NCBI GenBank assembly: GCA_021521415.1
Contig: JAIQDT010007380.1
Location: 97,719 to 161,718 of the forward strand
Direction of reading: 5' to 3'
DNA length: 64,000 nucleotides
Source of the DNA: Bidens hawaiensis
Lineage: Eukaryota > Streptophyta > Magnoliopsida > Asterales > Asteraceae
This document shows positions 33,541 to 45,688 of the stretch, piece after piece. Numbering within the stretch: the stretch's first letter is position 1; each line of letters opens with the position of its first letter. The position numbers and the translations under genes are program-made. A model generated the notes under the pieces. That model was not told where the DNA came from and did not search any database. It worked only from the letters and a program-made list of their open reading frames with translations.

Positions 33541-33582
33541 ATTGAGAAAGAGAAAGAGAAAGAGAAAGAGAAAGGGGGTTGG
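33541..33582 (-). repeat. (CTTTCT)n pyrimidine tract in the SLU7 leader or promoter
   Basis: Seven or so agaaag units on the plus strand, read as CTTTCT repeats in the SLU7 sense, 100-140 bases before the ATG. CT-rich leaders are frequent in plant housekeeping genes; a regulatory role is inference. Confidence 0.7.
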
Positions 33583-33600
33583 GTTGAGTGTTGAGCCGGT

Positions 33601-33609
33601 TATATTATA
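33601..33609 (-). promoter_or_regulatory. Possible TATA element of SLU7
   Basis: TATAATATA on the minus strand, about 160 bases before the ATG. It is the best AT-rich candidate in a non-AT-rich neighbourhood; TATA-less initiation is equally possible. Confidence 0.35.
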
Positions 33610-33992
33610 CGACAGAACCGCCTTATCCTATGTGGCAACCCCAAGCTCACCAGGGTTGGGACTTGGGATGGATTCTTGACCCCGTGAGTGACTTTCACAT
33701 TTTTTTAATTTGCAGATAAAATGGCAAAACTAATCCTTTATATTTAGAAGCTTTTTAAATGTTTCTTTTTTAAAAAGCTTAATGACTAAAATCATATTTT
33801 ATGTTTCAAATATGTATCACGTTACGTCCTTTGACACTAACGCCGTTAATTTATCTCGTTAACTCAGATCACATGACCCCAACGTGAGGGTAAATAAGTA
33901 ATTTGCCACTCCAGCTCATTTCACCCCCCCCCCCTTAATACCTTCTCCATCGTTTCCCTCCTTCAATTACAGAAATTAGGGTTTCGCTAGTG
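33610..33992. other. Region between SLU7 promoter and GRF gene
   Basis: Includes atggcaaaactaatccttta and gggtaaataagtaatttgccac, words typical of flanks of plant MULE genes, and a run of eleven C near 33930. It could contain the left end of the MULE, but no terminal inverted repeat was recognised. Confidence 0.4.
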
Positions 33993-34764
33993 TAATTGGG
34001 AAGGATGGTGTTATGTGAATATGGTAAAGAAGTCGTGATAAAAACCTCATGGACGGATAAAAACCCAGGTCGTCGATTCTATACATGACATGTCCAGATA
34101 CAAAGTTCTTTTTCTTTTTATATTTTTGCTTAACACAAGTAATTTTATATACTTGCTTGAAATTAGGGTTCAAAATGCAAATTCATTGGATGGTTTGATC
34201 ATAAAAAGTGTTCTGTTGGTGTAATTGGGAAATTGGGAAGCCGTAATCAAAATTGGGAAGGATGGTGTTCTATGAATATGGTAAAGAAGCCGTGATAAAA
34301 ACCTCTTGGATGGACAAAAACCCAGTTCGTGATTCTATGCATGACATGTCCAGGTACAGAGTTCTTGTACCGACCGATCCCGGTCCCGAAAATCGTGAAT
34401 TCTTGGTACCGGTACCAGTTGCGAAATATTCGGTTTGGTACCGGGACGGTACCGGGATTGAAGGTAAAAATTCGGGAAATACCGGTCACGTACCATACCG
34501 GTACCGAAAATCAAAACTTTGGTACCGATTCGGTACCGGTACGAACCGGTAGGTACCAGTACCGATTTTGCTCATCACTAGATAAGAGATAAGAATAATC
34601 TTGAAAACGCTAACAACAATGTTGAGGAAGCTAATAGTAGTCTTGAAGAAGCTAAGAACAAGCTTGATGAAGCAAACAAGAATCTTGGATACAAAGCAAG
34701 CAAAATGAAAAAGATGTTGATTGCTAGTTGGATAGGTTTCATAATCTATGTACTTTTCTTGTAG
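33993..34764 (+). pseudogene. GRF-zinc-finger / coiled-coil / TM protein gene, disrupted
   Basis: The first exon encodes CEYGKEVVIKTSWTDKNPGR (34014 on), the start of a GRF-type zinc finger as in many small plant proteins. This exon is present twice, at 33993-34110 and 34251-34366. The second copy has lost the first Cys (FYEYG) and the GRR triplet. After a MITE (34367-34580) the frame resumes with NLENANNNVEEANSSLEEAK, an amphipathic coiled coil, and ends KKMLIASWIGFIIYVLFL then stop at about 34764, a C-terminal membrane anchor. GRF finger, coiled coil and TM tail is a recurrent plant architecture. The gene points toward the MULE transposase gene; the second half of the finger is lost. Confidence 0.65.
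34367..34580. mobile_element. GGTACC-family hAT MITE, left end missing
   Basis: The right end GATTTTGCTCATCACTA matches the TIR of the element at 25917-26147 with one change, and the bodies share attgaaggtaaaaatt and gaaatattcggt. The left terminus (gtaccgaccgatcc) lacks the TAGGGATGAG motif, so the target duplication cannot be checked. Confidence 0.65.
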
Positions 34765-35335
34765 ATGAATGCAGCTTTGGTTTAGGTTAATAAAGTGTTT
34801 ATGTTGTCTTGTAGTCTTGACTCTTGTAGTGTTGACTTATGACACCTTCTAATGTAAGTTTTCAAGGTTGATGAATGATATTTTCAAATCATGTTCCAAA
34901 TCCACTATGCATGTTAGTTTGTGTATTTTGACTGCACTTATTGGTAGTGGTTCATGATTGCACTAAATGTGCATTTGACAATGTAAAGAAACTAATCAGT
35001 AGTAGTCATGAATGCACAAACCAAATGTTGACTGCACTAACCAAATTGTGACTGCACTAACCAAGTAACTTGGCTTTTGTATTTGTTCACTTGTCAAAAT
35101 ATTCACTTATAAATCATTCACAAGAAACCATTCACCAAAGTCAGTAACACAGAGTCAAAAACATCAACCAAAGTCATTACATAAACCATTGACCATAGTC
35201 ATTCATTACATAACCAAGTTCCTAAAACACCAAAATAGCATCCTAAAGTCATTAAACCAAGTTAAAAACACCAAATTAACATAATCCAAACATACATTAA
35301 AACAAATACTAGATAATTCCAAAAGACAACTCATG
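34765..35335. other. Spacer between convergent MULE genes
   Basis: Contains repeated tgactgcactaacca and caaagtcattacataa words, with no gene. It separates the 3' ends of the plus-strand GRF gene and the minus-strand transposase gene, the arrangement seen in two-gene Mutator elements. Confidence 0.5.
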
Positions 35336-37928
35336 CTAACATCCTGCACCATCTTCCAGAAGACCAATCACCTTGCCTTGGTGCATTTCATTATGTTGTG
35401 TCCTGTGTCGCCACACTTTCAACAAGCTCCTTTGGTTTCTTTCTTTGACAACTTACCACCTTGAGTCATTTCCTCTAACTCAAATGTTAATCTCTTCCTT
35501 ACCTTTTTGTGTCTACCAACTTGTTTGTTATGTTTGGGAGGAGTAAGAGTTGTAGGAACTTGAGACTTTGGCCATAAGGGCCTGCCATTGATTGGATTTA
35601 TCATAAAAGAATAAACCTGTCTCCAAGTGTCCATTCTATACACTGGATGAACCCAACTTTCTAATGCACCAGCCTTTCCACCATTAACAGCCTTGTACCA
35701 AATTGTTGCCACCACATGTTCACAAGGAATACCTAGGTTGCATATATAACATAGTTTGAACACTACCTAACTAACTACATAATGACATACATACTACAAA
35801 ATTGATACAATAGACAGTTGCATACATGTCAGCTCCCACCTTCTGCATGTACATGTCCTCTTAACCAAATAAATAACTCTTTGCTTACCTGGTCTACCAC
35901 TAACCTGATATGGATCCCCCCAATTCCACTGAACATTATCATGTAATGCATTTGTCCTGATTTTTTGCAACTCAGTGGTGGTAATGGGTGTGAGCAAGCC
36001 TTCACTCTTGTCTATAACCTCTAAAACATTCATTATCCTTCTTATTAAATATTCCCTTATGTATTCAAGTGCTGGTATGATTGGCTTGTCTCTGCCTTCC
36101 ATTATCTTACCATTGAAAACCTCACACATGTTTTTAATTAACATATCAGGCACTACTCTACCTATGAACAAATCAAAGAAGTTATTAATCAAAGAGCTAA
36201 AGTTGTTAGTTGACACATCAAAAAGCTAAAGTACATACCAGAGAAGTGTGACTTAGACCAGTGTTTAGGATGAATGTTGGACAATCACAAGTGGGCATCC
36301 TAGTTGAATGCCTTCAACTCATCCATTACAATCTCAAAATCCGGAATGACTGTTGCATGAGCACACTTATATAGCATATCTTTGTACAACTTCCCTCTGA
36401 AACTTCCCTTCATATTCTCATGAATATGCCTAACACAAAATCTGTGCTCAGTACATGGAAACAAATTTTCAATAGCAGGAACAAGCCCATGTTCAACATA
36501 AATAATTAGTCCAATTTGAAGAAAGTTAAAACTTTAAAACAAACACAAACTAAAGATCATACCTTTTGCCTATCACTCATGAAAGTGAAACGTGAGTTTG
36601 GACCCAAATCCAGATCATCACTAAGTTTTCTAGGAACCAAGTCCAAGAGTTGAGATTTTCTGTCTCTACAACTTCAAAGCAAATTGGGTAGATATCATTA
36701 TTTGGGTCAACTCCAACTACAGATAATATTTGACCTGGGAATGGCCCTTTCATGAATGCACCATCTAGACCCAGTAGATCCATCCATATTGCCTTAAAAC
36801 CTTGCTTTAAAGCACCAAAACAAACATAAATCCTTTTGAACCTTCTAGTAGTTAAAGTTGTGTTTGTATCCTGCTCAACCTAAATCGTAACAATGGTACC
36901 TGGATTTTGTTTTTTTTTTAATTCAAGCACATAATCCCTAAGAACACCATACTATGATGTGTAATCTCCTTGCACCATTTTCTTGGCTTTAGCCCTAGCC
37001 CTGTATGCTTTTAATCTGGAAATCCATAGTTCATATTTTCTTTGAAACTGTTCTGAATAGACTTGAAAGGTATTTCAGGATTTAAATGAACTTGATCTAG
37101 CAGTTGACATGATATAAAGGTGGATATGCAAGCATTAACTTTCATGGTTTAAAGGCATTTATGCTCACTATTCAATCTGCTCAACACCCAAGATTCAACA
37201 CATTTTGGTTTTGAAACTAACATTACCCAAGGACATTGAAATTTGTCTGGGTCTATCTTTTTTCCCCTACCACCAATATTAATATGGCTCTTACCCTTAC
37301 CTACCACAACCTTTTGTTTTCCTTTTTCTAAACAAGCACCTTCACTTCTCTTTTTTTCCCAACATGCCCTTTGGCGTTTGGTTGACTGGGAATATGAACT
37401 CCATGATCATCAATATCAAAATATTTTAAAGAACCACCACATTGTACCCTTAACCTGACTTTATCATCCTTTGCAATTACAAGTTTCCTCCTTGTTTCAA
37501 CTGAATGTTTTTTAACCAAATTTGACTTCTTGCTTGGCCCCAAACTCTTGTCCTATAAAAAAGTTGACTCTAGCTTCCTTAACCCTATTTACATTTGCCC
37601 TTCTAATAGCATGCAAATGGTGTTTTCTAATACTACTCTCAATATCATCATATTCTGACCCACTAAGTATTTTGCCATTGTCAAAAAGTTCATCTTGAAT
37701 ATCTATATCTTTGGGGTCAAGGTTATTTTCTTTCACTTCTTAGTCAACATTATTAGTGTACTCCCACATATCAACTTCAGGATCAACCATAAGTTTGCCC
37801 TCATCAGCTTTAAAATAACTATCACTATCATTCTCACCCTCATGCCCAACCTTTTTTGACTTCACATTAAAATCACTATTACTATCATCCTGATGTGTGT
37901 CTAATGATGCTCTTTCTATGAAACTCAC
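35336..37928 (-). pseudogene. MULE transposase gene, C-terminal part
   Basis: Minus-strand pieces in several frames. From the N-side: acidic Asp/Ser/Glu-rich segments (37928-37512); a weak DNA-binding region (about 37540-37000); and the MULE catalytic domain with LDGAFMKGPFPGQILSVVGV and NLNSWTWFLENL (36783-36577), carrying the DGAF and VDPNN acidic positions. Then come a helical region (36216-35850), a SWIM finger (CTCRRWEL ... IPCEHVVA, about 35840-35735, apparently split by a short GT-AG intron), and a terminal CCHC knuckle (KCGDTGHNIMKC, about 35400-35360) whose first Cys position carries a TGA next to it. Frameshifts and stops make it inactive. The N-terminal part lies at 53720-54352, beyond a retrotransposon insertion. 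Confidence 0.8.
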
Positions 37929-39586
37929 AACTAAGCTTTAAATTTATAAAACGAAACTCCGAACGAATCCACACACAACCAGCAAGTGTACTGATCAAAA
38001 GTAGTATAGACCTAAGGAAGTCCGAGTATCAAACACAAGGACACGTGAAAATGTCTATGATCACTAACCCTAGAAAAGACCTTCCTAAGAATAATATTTT
38101 TTAAATAATTTTTAATTATTAACTACTTGACCTAACTTACTTTAACTAACTTAAAAAACTTAACCTAACAAGACTTAACAACACTTTGAGAATGAGACTT
38201 AACAATGGAGAAAACGTCTACCTAGGTAAGAATCCTATTGTAGGTATAATAAGCTAATGGATTGAAGAATCTCACGACACCGGTTTCTAAGGATGACACA
38301 ACTAAGGCTCACTCAAGAACGCTAGATCACCACTCGGTCTCACTAACAAACTCTAACTTACACTTAATTGATTTTAAGAACAAAACCAGGAAACGACTTG
38401 CTAAAATGTTCTAATGTCGACTCTCCTCTCGGTCTCACCGACACACGACCCTAATGGAAACGAATACTACGCAACCAAGGATAGAGGAACCATTTAGTTT
38501 AACTTAAACTAGGTCAACTAATCGCTCACAAACCCAAACCCGACAAGAACCGAACCCGCTCTCGCGCGATCCTAATCTTAACAAGTAAAAGCTATGAGAC
38601 GAGTTTACTTCCTATCACCTCTCGGTCTCTAAGAAGGTGCCTACCCGCTGAATTCAACCAATTAATATACCCACTTAAACCTACGATTGTACTTCCCGCA
38701 AACAATCTCTAAACACAAAGTAAAGAGTTCAAACAAGCTAAAATCAATCAAAACCGATTCAATCAATCAAAGCAAGAGGTATATGCGTATAATTAAATAA
38801 ATCACAGCCAATAAACACAACCTAATTCAATATTAAACCAAACTTTCATCAACAATTCAAGTCATGATGATCAACAATCCATATTACTTACTAAAACCTA
38901 ACAATATACATCTAACCTAGGTAGAACTAACAAGTTTAGCCTAACATGATTTTTGGACAGCAACTATACATCAAAGTAAACATCATATAACTCAACCAAA
39001 ACATAATTATACTCATTCAATGATCAATGATAATCAATAGCAACTCAATATTCAATTCAAATGCAAAACAATCCAAGTTAAAGATCAAATTCAACAAGTT
39101 ATGTATCTTGAACAAAAGAACAAAGTTTATGGATGTAATACTTAAGATTATGGCTGAGTTTCTTGATGTAGATTGACTCTAGCTGATGTACAAAGTCTCC
39201 CTTAACCTTCTTCTTCCTCTCCTAGCCGCTATAAGCCTCCCACAAAAGCTTTTCTTCCTCCTTTGGCTTCTGAGTTTTGCGATCAGACCAGGTAGGGCAG
39301 GTTAGGGTTTTTTTTATTTTTTAAATATCTTAATATATTATGCATAAAAGGCTTGGATCTTGTGGGCTTGGGTCGGGCCTTGAGTTGTAGTCTTCAAACT
39401 TGATCAAAAAGGCCCCTAGAGTCTTCAAACTTTACTCTTTTCTCCATTAAAACTCATAACCTACAATTAATATTCAATCTTTGTAAGATCATGCAAAAAC
39501 CATCCATAACTCTTATTTATTAAACGATTAAGCAATTAAAACATGATAAAAAGGTACGGAAAGTAAGTGTGTTTTACAACACATCA
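37891..39586 (-). repeat. 3' LTR of the Athila-like element
   Basis: 1696 bases with ends TGATGTGT and ACACATCA, inverse of each other. The first about 755 bases match 52851-53605 with few differences. On the minus strand it is preceded by the purine-rich tract. Confidence 0.85.
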
Positions 39587-39610
39587 AACATCCCCACACT
39601 TGAGACTTTT
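39587..39610 (-). other. Polypurine tract of the Athila-like element
   Basis: On the minus strand gtctcaagtgtggggatgtt directly precedes TGATGTGT of the 3' LTR; gtggggatg is the purine core. Confidence 0.65.
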
Positions 39611-41911
39611 TCGTCCCTAAAAAAGAAATCTACACAGGATCATAACAAAGTGAAAAACAACAAACTCTCAGATTATTAATCATTATCAAAGCACAAGAAA
39701 CAGCTCGACATATTGACTGCGATTGCCGATATTGGTGTCCACTTAAACCCAGCCACCAGCCAATCAAGCCCCCCTTTTGTCACACACCGAAAACCTCATA
39801 ATAATAATTTCAACGGAAGTCTTTACAACTAAACATATTTTCGGGCGGTGACAGTTGTTGTTAACCGATAGCCAATCATAAGAACACAACGTTTAATATA
39901 TATAATATTAAACATATTTAATAAACATCAGAGTTTACATAGTTTTTATTGTTAATAACTAACATAACGGTTCCACACATTACTTTTATTCAAACACCGA
40001 CGCCTCGCTCCACGCCTCCATGCGAAACCGTCATCTACCTATAAAACATTTTTAAATAATATTTGGGTCAACACGAATGTTGGTGAGTTATTCCCGAGAA
40101 AACTTATCATATAAATATAAACAATTTATATATAAACAACACATGAATATAATAGTGTGCGGCTATTATACTCCCAACAGTACCGATCTATACACGGTAC
40201 AACACAATAACGAAACCCGCATTTTACCTTTAAGCACAAAAAGCGTTAGTCGTAAACTAACTAAGAGTACAACGCGTGTATGACTACCAATTTGATAACT
40301 CGAAACGTACCATACTCGAAATATTCCCACTTTTAACCCAACGCGAATGGAAGTGGGGGGCGTCACCCCGATAGATCTACCAGCATTTCTGTGCCCTCAA
40401 TTCGGTTAACAGTTATTTAACCAAATTGATTCATCCCACAATAACTATAATTTGTAAAGTATAATGCGCTTTTAAAACATATATATAAATACGAATATAG
40501 ATATACAATATGCTTTTCGGAGGAAGAACTCACCTTTGAATCCGGTATTTGTATAAACGCTAGTGTCCTATATTAGTACACGTTCGTTATTTTAAGTTCG
40601 GGTTTAACCAAAATTGGTTTACTATATATATATATATATATACAACCTTAGTCTAAAATTCACACAAGCACACAACACAAAGTTACTAACTTATAATTAT
40701 ATAAACACACACTTAATTTATAAACAAGTAATAATCAACCAATAATCGTTTTATTTAATAATTTTAATTATATATTATAAGTTATAAAAATTATTTCTTT
40801 TAGTTGCTGTAGTGTTTTGAAAAATTGAAGTTTTTATTTTTTTTAGAGTTTTGACTCTATTTTAGTCGGTTTTGAACTTAAAAACGAACCGGTTGTCATT
40901 TTGTGAAAACTTTTAGTTTTAAATTATCAAAAACACTTTGTATATAGTTTTTAATCATATTTTATTAGTTTTTCAATAAAAATGATATGGTTTTCATTTT
41001 TGTTACCGATTTCATAAAAATGTCAATTTTAACGTTGTCGGGTCGGTTTTCGCGACACGAACCGGGTTGGTTTAAGTTTTGCTATTTTTGACTTTTCTTA
41101 TAATTTAACTTATGTTAAATATAAGAATATTATGACTTTAGGAGCTGTTCTAAATCAGTTCCAAAAACACATGTCGGTTTACGTTAAAAGTCGAACTTTC
41201 CGACCGTTAATGTTACCGACAAGCTAATTAAGTCATAATGTCAAAACCAAACCATTTTGTACAGCAAATATACATCTAATAACAAGTAGTATATCATCAT
41301 ATCCATATTTAGTCATCTAGCACCAAGTATGCACACAAAACTAATTTTTACCACACATGCTCAAGCCTTAGCTTAAGCTTTCAACAACACAATGAACATG
41401 TCCTTTCTATAATCTCTACAAGGTGTTTATGTATCAAAATTTCTAGATCTTAACAACCCATAATATAGTCTTAATCTATCCCATTATTGTAAGGCCCCGT
41501 TGCCGGTAGCCCTACTTTCGTGTTGGATTTACTCATAATGCAGTTCTAAATATCAGAGTTAATTAAAACATTCGCGGAATATAAAAGCTTTCATAAAACA
41601 TTTCATAAAAAAAACACATCTTGTCTTAAAACGTCATCTTGTCTTTCAAAATAAACAAAAAAAATTAAACTTAAACGTCTTGAGTCTTCCGATGCCAGCC
41701 TCTTATTCAGTGCCACGTGTCTCCTCAAGCGAGCTGCCTCATCCTACTCACCTGCGCGCATACTAAAAGTCAGCTACGCTGAGTGAGTTCTAGTTAATCA
41801 CACATTATACAATACACACAAACTTATATTCTTTCATTCATACTTTCATACTTTCTTTTGTATTAACTTGCTTTCATATCTTACGTTATAAAGAGCATTA
41901 CGCCCTACATT

Positions 41912-42205
41912 CCTCGAGTATTATTAGGGCTCGGTACCCTCCTTCCTTGAGTATTATTAGGGCTCGGTACCCTCCTTCCTCGAGTATTATTAGGGCTCGG
42001 TACCCTCCTTCCTCGAGTATTATTAGGGCTCGGTACCCTCCTTCCTCGAGTATTATTAGGGCTCGGTACCCTCCTTCCTCGAGTATTATTAGGGCTCGGT
42101 ACCCCCTTTCCTCGAGTATTATTAGGGCTCGGTACCCTCTTTCCTCGAATATTAGTAGGGTTCGGTTCCCTAGTTCTCGAATATTAGTAGGGTTCGATTC
42201 CCACT
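41912..42205. repeat. ~32-bp minisatellite in the chromovirus LTR
   Basis: About nine units of ctcgagtattattagggctcggtaccctccttc, the last two diverged to cgaatattagtagggttcg. The array accounts for mirror-image open frames on both strands, which are artefacts. The sister LTR at 55.7 kb has about seven units. Confidence 0.9.
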
Positions 42206-42629
42206 TCGTTACCATACAACCATACATCCATCATTTCCTTCTTTTATTAACTTTATCACATTCATACACATAAGCATACATATCATACTTACCTTATACA
42301 TAGCGTTACAACCTGACAGTACGTGCAATATCCGAAGATCGTTCACGTACCATCAAGCAATCATTCATGCATTTCACATTATTCACATAAGGCATACACT
42401 TATCTCTTAGGATAAGCGTATTAACAAACATATTGAGTATGCACACAGCCCCGAAAACATAACACATAAATGGGGCTAGAAACTCACCTGAATTCTATTA
42501 CACTCTCCGTTAATCGTTATTCCCTTCTTGAGCTGTGCACGGCTAACTGTATAATATTTACATGTATCAATTAACTACTACTACTACTACTACTCATGTT
42601 GTATTTCTATCTTTATATAACCCACAACG

Positions 42630-42720
42630 AACGGGGGTCCGGGGGCAGCGCCCCTGGCAGCGGGGTCTAGGGGCGGCAGCCCCTAGCAGTGTCCAAGGGG
42701 CAGAGCCCCTGGCTGGGGTC
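42630..42720. repeat. GC-rich snap-back block in the chromovirus LTR
   Basis: Three successive hairpin-prone words (ggggcagcgcccctggcag, ggggcggcagcccctagcag, ggggcagagcccctggc) in otherwise AT-rich DNA. The same block is present at 56435-56515 and 63615-63695. Confidence 0.85.
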
Positions 42721-42721
42721 G

Positions 42722-42975
42722 AGCTTAGCTTTAGGCGAAATTAACTTGGCGAAGTTAAACCTTAAGCGAACTTAGCTTTAGGCGAAGTTAACTTAGGCGA
42801 ACTTATCGCCAGGCGAAGTTACAGTCTGGCGAACTTGTACCTCAGCGAACTTAACATCAAGCGAAGTTAATCAGTTAGGCGAACTTGCTTGCAAGCGAAG
42901 TTAAGCTTGCAGGCGAAGTTATGGCTTGGCGAACTTAGCTTGCAGGCGAAGTTAAGCTTGCAGGCGAAGTTCCCC
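42722..42975. repeat. GGCGAA(G/C)TTA minisatellite in the chromovirus LTR
   Basis: Alternating aggcgaagttaa and aggcgaacttagctt units, about fifteen in all. The equivalent arrays at 56607-56935 and 63785-64000 differ in unit order, showing active turnover. Confidence 0.85.
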
Positions 42976-45688
42976 AGCTGCGCCTCTGTTCAATCTTAAT
43001 CCCCCAAAATCATCATCGTTTTACTGAGAAATCCATGGGTATGGTATTTGACTAACCCGCGACTATTCCTATAGTCGTTTTTGGTTAAGATTGGACCCGA
43101 AAACACGTAAAGTTTGGACCTTTAATTTTAGAAACGTTCAATACAAGATCTAAGGTTTATCTTAAACGAACCGTACATGTTTATGGGTTTATTAGGTTCG
43201 TTCTAGCATCAAGTTCGCTACTTTACGCTTCGTTTAGATCCGATCTATTATCGTTTCAAGTTTCATGGCAAACCGTCTATAAAAACATGAACTTTAAGAT
43301 CGAAATCTTACCTTTATGTGCTCGGTTTGCGTGGTTATCTCGTATCTAGCTCATATATTGAAGATCTAATAATGGTTGGCTTGATTTTGGTCTCAGACGT
43401 CTCTCTCTCCCTCTCGGCCGAAATATAGTGTAGTGTATGTGTGTGTTTTGAATGTATAGAGAATAAGATGGAAATGAGTGATGGTTTAGGGTTTAAGGGT
43501 GGTTTAAGAGGGTATTTATACCTCTTGAAGTCCATGGACCTAAAGCCCATTACCACTTAATCCACCTTAATTAATCTAAGTCCATGATCCGTTCTTCACT
43601 CGATATTAATTAATTAATAACACGAGATCACTAAACGTAACTTTCTTTATTTAACGTTATAATATTTTAGGATGTTACAATTATCATCCTTCAAACAAAA
43701 ACATTCTTGGTTCTTTAACAACAAAGTTTCTATATTCAGCACATCGGTTATTTTAACAACTTTCATTTAATTCAAGCTTTCAAATGTAGTTAGATGTAAC
43801 TTATATCTATCTCATTCAACTAGTTTGATAGAAACTCTTAACAATTTATTAAACACTTGTTTCAAGATTTTTTATTTACCCATTAACAAAGTTACTATTA
43901 CTAGTAAGTAGTATATTTACCAATCTTATTATTATTCCAATAGTTTTCACAATAGAGTTTACTAAAGTAATCCTAACCACAAGTCTTCAATTACTTATAC
44001 AAGATTATGTTCACTTATCAAACAAATTACAAAACATCTTTGAACAATTTGCAAAGTTTCTTTTATTAGCAAGTCTAACCAAATTCTTGTTTATCTAAGT
44101 TACCATGTTTCATTCATCCTAGTTCTTCTAGTAGATTTTATTCTTTTTCACAAGTCCCATTCAATCACTTAATTTGTCATTTTCAATCCATATCAAAATC
44201 AATATAAGACAAGTATGAACTTTCATGATACAAATTAAATTTTGTATTACTTGCATGTGCAAGTAACTTTCCAACATAATCAAATCTCTACACTTTTGTC
44301 AACCCTTTTCCAAGATCCTTTTTACCCTTTCAAAACCATTATGATTATTATTACTTACAAATTTTTCAAGTAATCAATTATGTGGCTTTTCAAAATTATC
44401 ACTCTTTCTTAACCATTTTAACATTTAACAAGTTAACAACTCCATTTCATTACCCAAACCAAAACCCACGGCCAAAATGGGTGTTTTTACCCATAATCCA
44501 TCTTTAATCTTTTGACCATTTTCATTATTATAACAATACTTAACCTATTTGTTAACTAACTCAAATAACATTAATATGGACAATTTATACAAGCTAATAT
44601 GCAACCATAACAAGTCCTACAATCAACAAAACCCATTTTACACATTCACATACAAACTCACGGGTCACACACATGCATGCATATATCCATATTATCCTTG
44701 CATGCACATTATCAAGCATACTAAAATCAAGCTTTAAACATCAAATAACAACTAATATACACAAATCTTGAAGTGGGTTACCTTGGATTTTCGGATTTGG
44801 TGTCTAAGGAGGTGATAATGTGGCCTTAAGATAGCTTATGACTCCTTCTTTAGCTACCTACACTCCTATTTTGCTTAAGCTTCCCTCAAGAATTGTTAAT
44901 CTTCAACAATAGTGGGTATGGTGATTTTGAAATGGTGAGATGGTGGAATGGTGGTGGTGACCAGTTATATGGAGAGAAAGAGAGTGTATAGGGTAGTGAG
45001 TTATACCATAGGGTTGTGTGTTGGAACAATATCAAGTTTACAAGTAATCTATTTCAATCATTGTATGTATGTATGTATATATTTAATATAATAATGCAAG
45101 TGGGTGTGGGGTTTTGTGAGAGTGGAGATCGTAGAGGGGGTAAGGGAGTGGAAGGGTTTTGTGGATTAATAATAACATGTGGTATTATCTAGGTGTTAAG
45201 GTTTAACGTATCTCGTAATTTATCTAGCCAAACGACTTCTGTTTCTGAAAGTTTTTATCAGACTTTGAGCGAAATTAGATTACAGTCAATGTCTGCCTAA
45301 AAACATAATTTTCTGAGAAACTTGATGGCGGGTCCTCACGGTGTCCTCTACTGGCTTTCGGTTACTTATTTTCTATTTTTTGTGATTCGAACCTTCTAAA
45401 ATTAAGTTTATATACTATCTCTAATATCCTAATATAAAATTTAATTTTTCGAGGTCATCTTGACACGTTTATGAATTTATCCGTTTCGTGTCGTTACCCG
45501 GTGTCAATCTGTACCGTGTCAGCTACACGACAAAATTGAACTTTTTCGGATTCCATAATTTAAAACAACTAAAATTAAAGACTTTAGGGAAAAATATTAT
45601 TCCTATATATTTATTTTACTAATTAATACGCGATTATGGTTAATATAATTACCAGGTTAGTCTAATTTTTGGCGGTTGTCACACCTTT

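Larger units (their letters stand above)
41483..43684 (-). mobile_element. Chromovirus solo LTR (TSD ATTAT)
   Basis: LTR 41488-43679 (2192 bases), TGTAAGGCCCCGTT ... AGGATGTTACA, between ATTAT at 41483-41487 and 43680-43684. It matches the LTRs at 55330-57423 and 62511-64000 along its length with clear divergence, so it is an older member of the same family. On the minus strand it has TATAAATA at 43513-43520. Confidence 0.92.
39773..45688. mobile_element. Solo LTR of ~3.7 kb (TSD CCTTT), itself interrupted
   Basis: Starts TGTCACACACCG at 39778, ends GTTGTCACA at 45683, and is flanked by CCTTT at 39773-39777 and 45684-45688. Subtracting the nested 2192-base LTR and its 5-base duplication leaves 3709 bases, long for an LTR but within the Ty3/gypsy range. 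It has no ORF of note. The sequence is AT-rich with ataagcat and taatatat words and a short (TA)n near 40630. Confidence 0.75.

Noticed and set aside
41912..42205. CRISPR-like regular repeat array
   Set aside because: Units are contiguous with no unique spacers, the genome is eukaryotic, and the array is part of an LTR.
41898..42273. Mirror-image ORFs with repeated RARYPPSSSII and YRALIILEEGG
   Set aside because: Both strands of the 32-bp minisatellite stay open because the unit has no stops; same explanation for 55765-56097 and 62946-63278.
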